A stretch of 64,000 bases of DNA, taken from Micromonospora sp. WMMD812 (GTDB taxonomy: Bacteria > Actinomycetota > Actinomycetes > Mycobacteriales > Micromonosporaceae). The stretch lies in contig NZ_CP114904.1 in assembly GCF_027497215.1 (NCBI RefSeq), positions 1,240,001 to 1,304,000 on the forward strand, written 5' to 3'. How positions within the stretch are numbered: position 1 is the first letter of the stretch; every line of letters begins with the position of its first letter. A program made the translations under genes and the position numbers. Positions 35,964 through 44,315 of the stretch are shown here, piece after piece. The notes under the pieces were generated by a model. It saw nothing but the letters and a program-made list of their open reading frames with translations, was not told where the DNA came from and did no database searches.

Positions 35964-38625
35964 CCGGCGCACCCAGCTGGTCACCCGGGTCCGGGACACG
36001 CTCGCCGAGGCGCTCGGCGCCGCCCGGACGCGGTCCTCGGCCGCCCAGGCCGACCTGACCGCCGGACGGGAGCGGCTCGCCCGGGTACGCCGCGCCGCGG
36101 CGGCCGTGCCGGATCGGGTCGGCGCGGAGCGGGACCGCCGGCTGGCCGAGATCGACGCGCGGCACGCCGCCCGGATCGCCGAGCTGGCTCGCCGGGCCAC
36201 CGACGCCGCCCGCCGGGAGGCGCCCGGCGCCGCCGCCGACGAGTGGCCGGGGTGGCGGCCCACCCCCGCCGACCGGGGCGAACCGGCGGGCGCGCTGCGG
36301 ATCGGCACCGTCCGCATCCCGGGCGCCGAGCCGGTGCCGGCGCTGGTGCCACTGCTCGACGCCGGGCACGTCCACCTCGCCGGAGACGACCGGGAGGGCT
36401 GCGACGCGGTGGTGTCCGCGCTGCTGCTGCGGGCGGTCGGCCGGGCCGGCCCCGGCGCCGTGCGGTTGGTCGGGTACGACCCGGAGCACCTCGGCAGCGG
36501 CCTGGCCGGCTTCGCGCCGCTCGGCACGGCCGGGCTGCTGACGTTCGTCGGCCCGGGCGGGCTGGGCCGGCTCCTCGACGACCTGGTGGAGCAGATCCGC
36601 CGGATCAACGAGACCGTGCTCGCCGGCGAGCACGGCTCGCTGCGCGAGCTGGCCGCGGCGACCGGCCGACGCCCGGAACCGTGGCGGGTGGCGGTGCTGC
36701 TCGGCGGTGACGAGCTGTCGCGGCACGAGCGCGGCCAACTCGACCGGGTGGTGCGCACCGGCGCGGCCTGCGGGGTGCACCTGGTGGTCCGCGGTGTGCC
36801 GCTGCCCGACGACCCCACGGTCACCCGGGTGGTCGCCGAGCCGGACGGCGCCCGCGTCGGCGGACCGCCCGGCCTGCCGGTACGCCTCGACCCGCCGCCG
36901 CCCGCGACGCTGGTCACCGAGACCTGCCGGGACGTGGCCGCCCGGGTCAACGCCGGCCCACCACCCACCCCGTTCACCGACCTGCTGCCGCCGCCCGAGC
37001 AGATGTGGCAGGAGGACTCCGCCATCGGGCTCACCGCGCCGATCGGCGAGGGACCGCACGGCCGGCCGGTGCGGCTGACGCTGGGCGACTACCCGCCGCA
37101 CGCGCTGATCGGCGGACCGTCCGGCACCGGCAAGACCAACCTGATCTTCGCGTGGATCGGCGCGCTGGCCGCCCGGTACTCCCCCGCCGAACTGGAGTTC
37201 TACCTGCTGGACTTCAAGGAGGGGGTGTCGTTCGCCCGGTTCGCGCAGGGCCGGCGCGACCCGAGCTGGCTGCCGCACATGCGGCTGGTGGGCATCAACG
37301 TCAACACCGATCGGGAGTTCGGCCTGGCGCTGCTGCGGTTCCTCGCCGAGGAGCTGCGCCGGCGCGCCGACGCGGCCAAGAAGCACGAGGTCACCAAGCT
37401 CGCCGAGCTGCGGGCGGTGGACCCGACCGGGCGGTGGCCGCGGATCGTCGCGGTGGTCGACGAGTTCCAGATGCTGCTCGCCGGCCGGGACGTGGTCGCC
37501 CGGGAGGCGGCCGATCTGTTGGAGGACCTGGCCCGCCGGGGGCGTTCGCAGGGCATCCACCTGGTGCTCGCCTCGCAGGACGTCCGCGGCATCGAGGCGT
37601 TGTGGGGGCGCCCGGCCCTGGTCGCCCAGTTCACGCTCCGCATCGCGCTGCCCAAGGCGCTGCGCATCCTGGCCGAGCGCAACGACGCGGCCCAGTCGCT
37701 GCCCCGCTGGCACGCCGTGATCAACGCCGAATCGGGGCTGCCGGAGGGCAACGAGGTCGCGCGGATCCCGTCGGCCAGCGACTGGGAGACGTGGAGCGGC
37801 CTGCAGCACCGGCTGTGGCGGATGCGCCCGCAGGACGCCGCACCCGCCCGGCTCTTCGACGGCGACGCCATCCCGCGGCTGGCCGATGCCCCGGACTTCC
37901 GTGCGCTCGTCGCCGACGCCGCGACGCCACGCGGGCCGGTCGCGCTGCTCGGCGAGATCATCGACGTGCAGGCGCGCTCGGCCGTCCTGCGCCTGCCCCG
38001 GGCTCCGGGGCGGAACCTGGCGGTCCTCGGCACCCGGGTCGACGAGGCGTGCGCGGTGCTGGACGCCGCGGCCCGCTCGTTGGCCCGCCAGCACCGCCCG
38101 GGAAGCGCACGGTTCTCCATCGCCTGCCTCGACCCGGACGCCGATCCGGTCGCCCGCTCCCTCTACGAGGACCTCGCCGACAACGCGGCCTGGTACGACG
38201 AGGAGACCGTGCCGGAGCTGATGGCGGAGACCGCGGAAGGTCTCGCGGCCGGGAGCGATCCGCACTACCTGCTGCTGTTCGCGGTGGACGCGGCGGCCGG
38301 ATCGCTGGCCGCCCCGGCCGGGCGGCGTACCGGGCTGGAGCAGTTGCGGCGGATCCTGCACGACGGGCCGGAGCGGCGTACGCACGTGCTGGCCTGGTGG
38401 CGGGGCGTGGCCCGGATGCGCGCCGACCTGGGCGGGCCGGCCGCGCGCACCGACCAGATCGGCGCGTGGGTGGCGCTGGACACACACGGCGGCGAGCTGG
38501 GTTCCTCGCTCTACCCCGGCACCGGCGGCCCGGACTGGTACCCGAGGCCGTGGCGGGGGCTCTTCTTCGACCGGGCGGTGCACCGCACCGGACAGGTGAT
38601 CATCCCCTATGGACCGTCCCGATGA
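35956..38625 (+). CDS. FtsK/SpoIIIE-domain ATPase, EccC-like three-module layout (gene 3)
   Basis: An 889-aa ATPase. A coiled coil (about 1-95) is followed by three RecA/FtsK-like modules. The first (about 125-310) is degenerate: its P-loop position reads AGDDREGCDAVV, with no GKT. The second (about 375-615) is complete, with Walker A GGPSGTGKTN near 388, Walker B IVAVVDEFQM near 498 and the FtsK-type GIHLVLASQDVRG. The third (about 660-850) is degenerate again (GRNLAVLGTRVDEACAVL). Three modules recall EccC of type VII secretion, but there the first is the active one. No transmembrane segment is seen; gene 4 may anchor it. Confidence 0.88.
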   Translation: MADRRTQLVTRVRDTLAEALGAARTRSSAAQADLTAGRERLARVRRAAAAVPDRVGAERDRRLAEIDARHAARIAELARRATDAARREAPGAAADEWPGWRPTPADRGEPAGALRIGTVRIPGAEPVPALVPLLDAGHVHLAGDDREGCDAVVSALLLRAVGRAGPGAVRLVGYDPEHLGSGLAGFAPLGTAGLLTFVGPGGLGRLLDDLVEQIRRINETVLAGEHGSLRELAAATGRRPEPWRVAVLLGGDELSRHERGQLDRVVRTGAACGVHLVVRGVPLPDDPTVTRVVAEPDGARVGGPPGLPVRLDPPPPATLVTETCRDVAARVNAGPPPTPFTDLLPPPEQMWQEDSAIGLTAPIGEGPHGRPVRLTLGDYPPHALIGGPSGTGKTNLIFAWIGALAARYSPAELEFYLLDFKEGVSFARFAQGRRDPSWLPHMRLVGINVNTDREFGLALLRFLAEELRRRADAAKKHEVTKLAELRAVDPTGRWPRIVAVVDEFQMLLAGRDVVAREAADLLEDLARRGRSQGIHLVLASQDVRGIEALWGRPALVAQFTLRIALPKALRILAERNDAAQSLPRWHAVINAESGLPEGNEVARIPSASDWETWSGLQHRLWRMRPQDAAPARLFDGDAIPRLADAPDFRALVADAATPRGPVALLGEIIDVQARSAVLRLPRAPGRNLAVLGTRVDEACAVLDAAARSLARQHRPGSARFSIACLDPDADPVARSLYEDLADNAAWYDEETVPELMAETAEGLAAGSDPHYLLLFAVDAAAGSLAAPAGRRTGLEQLRRILHDGPERRTHVLAWWRGVARMRADLGGPAARTDQIGAWVALDTHGGELGSSLYPGTGGPDWYPRPWRGLFFDRAVHRTGQVIIPYGPSR

Positions 38626-39287
38626 ACGAACCGGTGACCAGTGAGACGTACGCGGCCCAGGTGCGCCGGCTGGCCGACCTGACCGCCCGGGTACACGCCC
38701 AGCGCGAGGAGGCACGCACCTGGTACGAGCGGCAGTGCGCCGCGGCGGACCGGGCGGTGGCCGAGGCCGACGAGCAGGTCCGGCACGCCGAGCAGGAGCT
38801 GGCCGATGCCCGTGAGCTGCAGGAGCGGGTGGACGCGGAGGCGGCCCACCTGTGGCAGCAGTTGCGCGGGCGGCTCGGCGTCGGCGGACGACGGCTGACC
38901 GGCCCGCCCGCGCCGGCGGCGGGCGCCGAAGGCGATCCGGTGCTGCTGCTGCACCGGGTGCGGGAGCTGCTGGACCGGACCCGGCAGCCGGGTGAGCTGC
39001 CCGGGTCGGTCAACCCGATGCTCGTGCTCTGCGGGGCGGCCGGCGCCGTGCTGGCGTACGGCCTGGGGATGGGCGCCCGGGCGGCCGGGGTCGGGTACGG
39101 CGGCGACCTGGCGGTCGGGATGCCGGTGCTGGCGCTGGTGGTGACGCTGCTCGGCCCGCTGGTCGGCCTGGTGCCGGCGAAGGTGCTGGCCGACCGGCGG
39201 CACGCCGTGCTCGGCCCGCGCCCGATCACCGTGGTGCTGGTCGCCGGAGTGCTCACCACGGCGTTGCTCCTGGTGCTCGGCCGCTGA
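38622..39287 (+). CDS. Coiled-coil membrane protein of the FtsK operon (gene 4)
   Basis: A 221-aa protein. Residues about 10-85 form a long coiled coil (RRLADLTARVHAQREEARTWYERQCAAADRAVAEADEQ). About 125-220 contain three hydrophobic membrane segments (PMLVLCGAAGAVLAYGLGMG, VGMPVLALVVTLLGPLVGLV, PITVVLVAGVLTTALLLVLG). Its ATG overlaps the FtsK stop as ATGA, so the proteins are made together. It is a likely membrane anchor for the ATPase ring. No family recognised. Confidence 0.75.
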   Translation: MNEPVTSETYAAQVRRLADLTARVHAQREEARTWYERQCAAADRAVAEADEQVRHAEQELADARELQERVDAEAAHLWQQLRGRLGVGGRRLTGPPAPAAGAEGDPVLLLHRVRELLDRTRQPGELPGSVNPMLVLCGAAGAVLAYGLGMGARAAGVGYGGDLAVGMPVLALVVTLLGPLVGLVPAKVLADRRHAVLGPRPITVVLVAGVLTTALLLVLGR

Positions 39288-39361
39288 GCCGGCGGCGGCG
39301 ACGGGCTGGGCTTGGCGCGCCGGGTCTTGGCACGCCGGGCCGCCGCGGCGGCCCATGCTCT

Positions 39362-39411
39362 CGCGCGTTATGACTGAGCGTCATAAATATGACGCTCAGT
39401 CATAACGCGCG
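39362..39411. repeat. Near-perfect 50-bp palindrome
   Basis: A 24-bp arm (39362-39385, containing TTATGACTGAGCGTCATA) pairs perfectly with 39388-39411 across two bases. It lies between the convergent FtsK operon and cupin gene and may terminate both, or be an IS remnant. It differs in sequence from the GATCA family. Confidence 0.88.
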
Positions 39412-39541
39412 TTGACGTATCCGGCGGGCCCGGCAAGACCGTCGTCCGCGTGAAGCGCGGCGGGCGACGGCCGCCCGGCGTTCGCGTGGCACCCGGCGAG
39501 CGATCGCCGCGCCCCGCACGGCCAGCGCCCGAGCACGGCGC

Positions 39542-40816
39542 TCAGGCCGGAACCACCACCGCCTCGCGGAGCAGGCGGCGGGCCAGGACGAGCCGGTCGG
39601 CGTCGTCGGGCAGGCCGGGCAGGTCGCCGACCCGGGTGACCGGCCCGGTGAGCAGCGCGTCCACCGCGGGCCCGCACTGCGCGGGCAGCGCGATCGTACG
39701 ATCGAACAGGCGCAGGCCGACCCGGTCGGCGTCCTGCGCGACGAGCTGCCAGCGCAATCCGGCGCGCGGGCTGAGCCGGGCGTCGGCGTCGAGGGCGGCG
39801 AGCGCGGCGGCCTGGGCGAGCGGCCGGATCGGTGCCGGCCGAGCCGCCGGCCACGCGCGCTGCCGCAACCGGCCCGCCACCGCGACCGGGTCGGCCCGCA
39901 GCAGCCAGTCCCGCAGCGCCTCGACGGTCTCGGTGAGCTCCGGTTCGACGGCGTCGGGGTCGGCCACGTCGATGCCGAACGGCAGGCTCGCCCGCAGCCG
40001 GCGGTCCTCCGCCGCGAGCGCCAGCAGCTCCTCGACGAGCGCGTAGCGGGTCAGCGCGCGGATGCCCACCGTCAGATGCAGCGAGCTGGTCTCCTGCGCC
40101 TGCGCGCTGTGCAGCCATCCGCGGGGCAGGTAGAGGGCGTCGCCCGGGGCGAGGACCACGTCCAGCGCGGCCGGTCCCTGTGCGGTGGCGCCGACCTCGT
40201 CGGCCCGGCCGCCCCACGGCTGCCGCTCCAGGGGGTCGGGCAGCACCGGCGGGTGGATGCGCCAGTGCTTGCGGCCGTCCACCTGGAGCACGAAGACGTC
40301 GTGGGTGTCGTAGTGGGTGGCGAAGCCCTGGTTTCCCGGCGGGGTCAGGTAGGCGTTGACCTGCAGCGGCTGGCCAAGCGCGAGACCGAGGTCGCGGGCG
40401 AAGTCGATCAGCGCCGGCCAGGTGCGGTGCAGGCCCTGGAGCACCAGCGTCGCGCCACCGGCGTACTGCTCCAGCACCCGCTCGTCGAGCACCTGGTCGC
40501 CGATCTCCGCACCGGCCCCGCCGCCGCCGGTCCAGCGTGCGGACGGGACCAGGTCGCCGTCCTTGGCGATCCGCAGGAACGGGGTGCGCAGGCCGCGCCG
40601 GCTGAGCAGCTCGTCGGCGTCCGCCGGGCTGAACAGGTCGGTGAAGCCGGCCGCGTTGGGCAGCTCGTCGGCGCGGGACAGCAGCGGTGTCTGGCCCCAG
40701 TGCGCGGCCGCGAACTTCGCCGGCTCGACGGACACGCAGCGGGCCAGCGCCTCGGCCGCGCTGACGGACGAGACCGCCGGGCGGCCGTGGCCGCCCGGCG
40801 GGTCGATGTGCGTCAC
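39542..40816 (-). CDS. JmjC/cupin_4-type 2-oxoglutarate oxygenase
   Basis: A 424-aa protein of the family containing ribosomal oxygenase RoxA/YcfD, which hydroxylates protein side chains using Fe(II), O2 and 2-oxoglutarate. The iron ligands are visible: HYDTHDVF (H-x-D, about 185-190) and the distal His in YLPRGWLHSAQ (about 250). QVDGRKHWRIHPP supplies a likely 2-oxoglutarate Lys. A winged-helix-like C-terminal region follows (about 275-424). The start is GTG 40816, 9 bp after the repeat-protein gene, with no clear ribosome site, so translation is probably coupled. The adjacent repeat protein may be the substrate (inferred). Confidence 0.88.
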   Translation of the reverse strand: MTHIDPPGGHGRPAVSSVSAAEALARCVSVEPAKFAAAHWGQTPLLSRADELPNAAGFTDLFSPADADELLSRRGLRTPFLRIAKDGDLVPSARWTGGGGAGAEIGDQVLDERVLEQYAGGATLVLQGLHRTWPALIDFARDLGLALGQPLQVNAYLTPPGNQGFATHYDTHDVFVLQVDGRKHWRIHPPVLPDPLERQPWGGRADEVGATAQGPAALDVVLAPGDALYLPRGWLHSAQAQETSSLHLTVGIRALTRYALVEELLALAAEDRRLRASLPFGIDVADPDAVEPELTETVEALRDWLLRADPVAVAGRLRQRAWPAARPAPIRPLAQAAALAALDADARLSPRAGLRWQLVAQDADRVGLRLFDRTIALPAQCGPAVDALLTGPVTRVGDLPGLPDDADRLVLARRLLREAVVVPA

Positions 40817-40825
40817 GACGGGCCG

Positions 40826-41116
40826 TTACCGGGCGCTGCCGTCGGCGCCGCCGTCCTGCTTGCCCGGGGTCGCGCCGCCGTCGGCCGGGCCCTCGGCGCC
40901 ACCGTCGGCGCCGCCGTCCTGCTTACCCGGGGTCGCGCCGCCGTCGGCCGGGCCCTCCGCGCCCTGGTCGGCGCCGCGATCGAAGCCGCGCTCGGCGCCC
41001 TGGTCGGCGCCACCGTCCGCGCCACCGTCGCGCTGGCCGGGGGTCGCGCCGCCGTCGGCCGGACCTTCGGCGCCGGCGGCGCCGCTGGTGGTCATGTCGT
41101 CGTCGTTGAGTGCCAT
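40826..41116 (-). CDS. Gly/Ala/Asp repeat protein (BatC-like), possible oxygenase substrate
   Basis: A 96-aa protein. A short leader (MALNDDDMTTSGAAGA) precedes three near-identical repeats, EGPADGGATPG followed by KQ or QR and DGGADG, separated by GADQGAERGFDRGADQGA. It has no hydrophobic core, Cys or signal peptide. I recall similar sequences annotated as BatC in Micromonospora, without known function. ATG 41116 follows AGGGAGCACCG. It is the first gene before a JmjC oxygenase. The leader plus repeated-core layout resembles a modified-peptide precursor; Asp-Gly motifs could also bind calcium. Confidence 0.75.
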   Translation of the reverse strand: MALNDDDMTTSGAAGAEGPADGGATPGQRDGGADGGADQGAERGFDRGADQGAEGPADGGATPGKQDGGADGGAEGPADGGATPGKQDGGADGSAR

Positions 41117-41313
41117 CGGTGCTCCCTAGTGCCGCCCCCGCCGTACGCCGGGGTCCGTCGTCCAGCGGTTGGTACCCCACGCGATCTTCTCTAACCCACC
41201 GTAGACGGCCGGAACGGTCGACACGGGCGCTTCGCCGGACCGCCTCCGGACCGGCTCGGCCCCGGCGCCGCGGCGTCCGGCACGGGATGCGGCGGGGGTC
41301 GCGCGGTGCCACG

Positions 41314-42075
41314 ATGAAGCGGATGATCCTGGTGGGCACCTCCGGCTGGCAGTACCGCGACTGGCGGGAGCGGTTCTATCCGGCGGGGCTGCCGCAGCGG
41401 CTCTGGCTGGAGCACTTCGCCGAGCGGTTCGCCACGGTGGAGGTCAACAACGCGTTCTACCGGCTGCCGGAGCGGGACACCTTCGCCGCCTGGCGGGCGC
41501 GGACCCCGGACGACTTCTGTGTGGCGGTGAAGATGAGCCGCTATCTGACCCACGTCAAGCGGCTGCGGGAGCCGGCCGAACCCGTGGCCCGGTTCCTCGA
41601 CCGGGCCACCGCGCTCGGCGACCGGCTCGGCCCGGTGCTGCTGCAGCTGCCGCCTAACCTGCCCGCCGACGTACCGGCGCTGGACGCCACGCTGCGCCTG
41701 TTCCCCGCCGACGTCCGGGTGGCGGTGGAGCCGCGCCACCCGTCCTGGTGGACCGCGGCCACCCGGACGGCGCTGGAGCGGCGGCGGGCGGCGCTGGTCT
41801 GGGCGGACCGGCGTGGCCGGCCGGTCGCCCCGCTGTGGCGGACCACCGACTTCGGTTACCTGCGGCTGCACGAGGGGCGGGCCCGACCGCACCCGCGCTA
41901 CGGGCGGGCGGCGCTCGCCTCCTGGGTGCGCCGCGTCGCCGACACGTTCGGCGACGTGCCGGCGTACGTCTACTTCAACAACGACCCGGGCGGCGCGGCC
42001 GTCGTGGACGCGACCGTCTTCGCCGACCTGGCCCGCCACGTCGGGCACCCGGTGGGCCGGGTGCCCGTGGCGTGA
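41314..42075 (+). CDS. DUF72 domain protein (first copy)
   Basis: A 253-aa TIM-barrel-like DUF72 protein. It opens MILVGTSGWQYRDWRERFYPAG and has the conserved FATVEVNNAFYRLP (about 46), KMSRYLTHVKRL (about 76), LGPVLLQLPPNL (about 106), VAVEPRHPSWW (about 136) and YVYFNNDPGG (about 228). DUF72 has no proven activity. ATG 41314 or 41323 could start it. It ends at a strong hairpin facing DUF2267. A second, different DUF72 lies 0.8 kb downstream. Confidence 0.9.
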   Translation: MKRMILVGTSGWQYRDWRERFYPAGLPQRLWLEHFAERFATVEVNNAFYRLPERDTFAAWRARTPDDFCVAVKMSRYLTHVKRLREPAEPVARFLDRATALGDRLGPVLLQLPPNLPADVPALDATLRLFPADVRVAVEPRHPSWWTAATRTALERRRAALVWADRRGRPVAPLWRTTDFGYLRLHEGRARPHPRYGRAALASWVRRVADTFGDVPAYVYFNNDPGGAAVVDATVFADLARHVGHPVGRVPVA

Positions 42076-42080
42076 TCCTC

Positions 42081-42106
42081 GGCCCGCCCCGGGTCCGGGG
42101 CGGGCC
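42081..42106. terminator. Terminator between DUF72 and DUF2267 genes
   Basis: GGCCCGCCCCGG (42081-42092) pairs perfectly with 42095-42106 around a 2-base loop, between convergent genes. Confidence 0.7.
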
Positions 42107-42112
42107 GGGGCG

Positions 42113-42541
42113 TCACGGCATCATCTTGGCCAGGCTCCGCGGCATGGTGTCCTTGACCTCCTGCCACTCGCCCTGGGTGACGTGCTGGCGCAGGGTGTCC
42201 AGCACCACCTGCACCACCCGCTCGGTGCCGCCCTCCACGTCGTACGGGAAGCCCTGCCGGACCTCGTAGAGGAAGTCGTCACGGTTCAGCTTGACCGGCA
42301 CGTCCGACGGCTTCCACCCGTCGAAGTAGATGCCGCGCACCAGGATCGGCAGTTGCTGGGCGAACTCGACGCTCTCCTGCACCGGCATCCGGTCCCGCAG
42401 CAGGTGCAGCACGGTCCGCAACGCGGCGTAGGACTGGTTGCGCTGCTCCTTCGGCCAGCCGTAGGCGTTCTCGATGTCCTTCAGGATCAGGTTCGTCTTG
42501 TCCAGCGAGGACTCGAACGCCGATATCAACTGCTCAGCCAT
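42113..42541 (-). CDS. DUF2267 domain protein
   Basis: A 142-aa helical protein of DUF2267. Visible blocks are GWPKEQRNQSYAALRTVLHLLRDRMPVQESVEFAQQLPILVRGIYFDGWKP (about 28-78) and FLYEVRQGFPYDVEGGTERVVQVVLDTLRQHVTQGEW. Such proteins are widespread stress-associated proteins of unknown function. ATG 42541 follows GGGAAG. Single gene. Confidence 0.88.
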   Translation of the reverse strand: MAEQLISAFESSLDKTNLILKDIENAYGWPKEQRNQSYAALRTVLHLLRDRMPVQESVEFAQQLPILVRGIYFDGWKPSDVPVKLNRDDFLYEVRQGFPYDVEGGTERVVQVVLDTLRQHVTQGEWQEVKDTMPRSLAKMMP

Positions 42542-42841
42542 CTTCCCACCCCCGTTCCTCGGTTTCCCAGCGTCGGTCGTCGTTGCGTCGCGGCGGCCCC
42601 GCCGGGCCGGGCCGCGCCCGCACCGGACTCCGCCGGCCGGCCCGCAGGCCCTGCCGGGGGTCGCCGGACGCGCCGACCACGTGCAGGACGGCACCCCGCC
42701 GGGGATCCGCCACCACCCGAGCCGTCATTCCCGGTCACCTCCTCGTGGTGCGCCGGTCGGGTCCGCGACGCCGACCGCACGCACCTTCCACGCTGCCGCC
42801 GCGGCGGGTGACCCGGCCTCACCCCGGCAGGATGAGCTGGC

Positions 42842-43714
42842 TCAGTCGGTGCCGAGCAGCCCGGCGAGGGTGGCGGCGTTGGTCTGTGCGTAGTCGCGGT
42901 AGCAGTTGTTCATGAGCACGTGTGTCCGCTCGGTGGAGTCGGCCAGCTCGCGCAGTCGGGGCGCCCAGTCCCGCAGCTCACGGTCGGCGTAGCGGTAGCC
43001 GAACTTCTCGTGGATGTCGGTGCTGGTCCACTTGTCGCTGTGCCCGTGGAAACGCACCACCGCGAGGTCCGCGGTGGCGGCCAGCACCGGCGGCACCGAC
43101 GAGCGGTGCCCCTGCGGCATGTCCACGCAGACGTACGGCAGCCGGTGCTTGCGCAGGAACGCCAGCGTCTCGTCGCGGTTGGCCCCGTCGAACCAGGAGG
43201 CGTGCCGGAACTCGTAGACCGGGCGCAGCGGGTCGCAGCGCTTCGCCACCTCGAGCAGGTACTGCTTGTTCTCCCGCTTGATGGTGAACCAGGGCGGGAA
43301 CTGGAACAGCAGGGCGCCGAGCTTGCCCGCCTCGACCAGCGGGTCTAGGGCGGAGAGGAAGCGCGTCCACACCTCCTCGTATGCCTGGGCGGGCAGGGCG
43401 TCCGGGTAGATGTTGCGCTTGTCCGTCTCCGGGCGCAGGTCCTTGTAGAGGGCGCTGACCTTGGTCGGGTGACCGGTCAGCAGGCTGAACGCCTTGATGT
43501 TGAAGGTGAAGCCGGCGGGCGTGCGCTCGGCCCACAGCTTCGCGGTCCGCTCGGCCGGTGGCGAGTAGTAGGTGGCGTCCACCTCGACCAGTGGGAACTG
43601 GCGGGCGTAGTACGCGAGCCGCTTCTCCGGCGTGTCGGCCGTCTGCGGGTACCAGCCGGAGTCCAACAGGGTCCGGTCGGTCCAGGAGGCGGTGCCCACC
43701 TTGATGTCACCCAT
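42842..43714 (-). CDS. DUF72 domain protein (second copy, different subfamily)
   Basis: A 290-aa DUF72 protein longer than the copy at 41314. It opens IKVGTASWTDRTLLDSGWYP and has FPLVEVDATYYSPPAERTAKLWAERTPAGFTFNIKAFSLLTGHP (about 41-83), GALLFQFPPWF (about 140), RPVYEFRHASWF (about 167) and VLMNNCYRDYAQTNAATLAGLL at the end. Low identity to its neighbour argues against a recent duplication. ATG 43714 has only a weak ribosome site. Confidence 0.9.
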   Translation of the reverse strand: MGDIKVGTASWTDRTLLDSGWYPQTADTPEKRLAYYARQFPLVEVDATYYSPPAERTAKLWAERTPAGFTFNIKAFSLLTGHPTKVSALYKDLRPETDKRNIYPDALPAQAYEEVWTRFLSALDPLVEAGKLGALLFQFPPWFTIKRENKQYLLEVAKRCDPLRPVYEFRHASWFDGANRDETLAFLRKHRLPYVCVDMPQGHRSSVPPVLAATADLAVVRFHGHSDKWTSTDIHEKFGYRYADRELRDWAPRLRELADSTERTHVLMNNCYRDYAQTNAATLAGLLGTD

Positions 43715-43762
43715 GGGTGGAGTCCACCGCGCTCCGGGCCGACCGGCAACCGCTGGCGTTGG

Positions 43763-44161
43763 TCAGGCCGCCCGACGCTCCCGGGTCTGCTTGCACGACA
43801 CGCAGGTCGTGGCGGAGGGGAAGATTTCCAGCCGTTCCACCGGGATCGGCGCCGAGCAGCCCTCGCAGAAGCCGTACGTGCCCTCCTCCAGCCGGCCCAG
43901 CGCGTGCTCGTACTGGGCGCGACGGTCGAGGATGGTGCGCAGGAGGGACTGCGCGGTGTCCCGCTCCGCGGTCTTCGTGCCGCTGTCGGCCTGGTCGTCG
44001 CCGGCGGTGTCGCCCACCTCCACCAGCCGCAACACCTGGCTCTGCAGCACCGCCTGCTCGTACTCCGCGGACAGCTCGTCGTAGCGCGCCTGGAGGGACT
44101 GCCGGATCTGGTCGATCTCCGCCTGGGAACGGGCCGTTCCGACCGTGTCGTGGACGAGCAT
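43763..44161 (-). CDS. TraR/DksA-type zinc-finger protein
   Basis: A 132-aa protein. The N-terminal 90 residues are a coiled coil with an acidic tip region (GDTAGDDQADSGTKTAERDTAQ). The C-terminal zinc finger reads CEGCSAPIPVERLEIFPSATTC and then a further CxxC, the DksA pattern. DksA-type proteins bind RNA polymerase through the secondary channel; here that is inferred. ATG 44161 removes a non-homologous extension and has AGGAAAGG upstream. Confidence 0.87.
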   Translation of the reverse strand: MLVHDTVGTARSQAEIDQIRQSLQARYDELSAEYEQAVLQSQVLRLVEVGDTAGDDQADSGTKTAERDTAQSLLRTILDRRAQYEHALGRLEEGTYGFCEGCSAPIPVERLEIFPSATTCVSCKQTRERRAA

Positions 44162-44315
44162 CGCTGCCTGCCTTTCCTGGCGTCTGGTCAACCGGGGAGC
44201 CCGGTGCACCTGGCCCCGGTCACGGTCGCGTCCGGTGCACGGGCGGTCACCCGTGCTCTGTGAGCCGGGCGATTACCCGCGGTGGGAGTCGACCAAACCG
44301 CCGATTTCGCCGGTC

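Noticed and set aside
40846..41080. CRISPR-like repeats
   Set aside because: The repeats are in frame and code for the EGPADGG protein units; no spacers.
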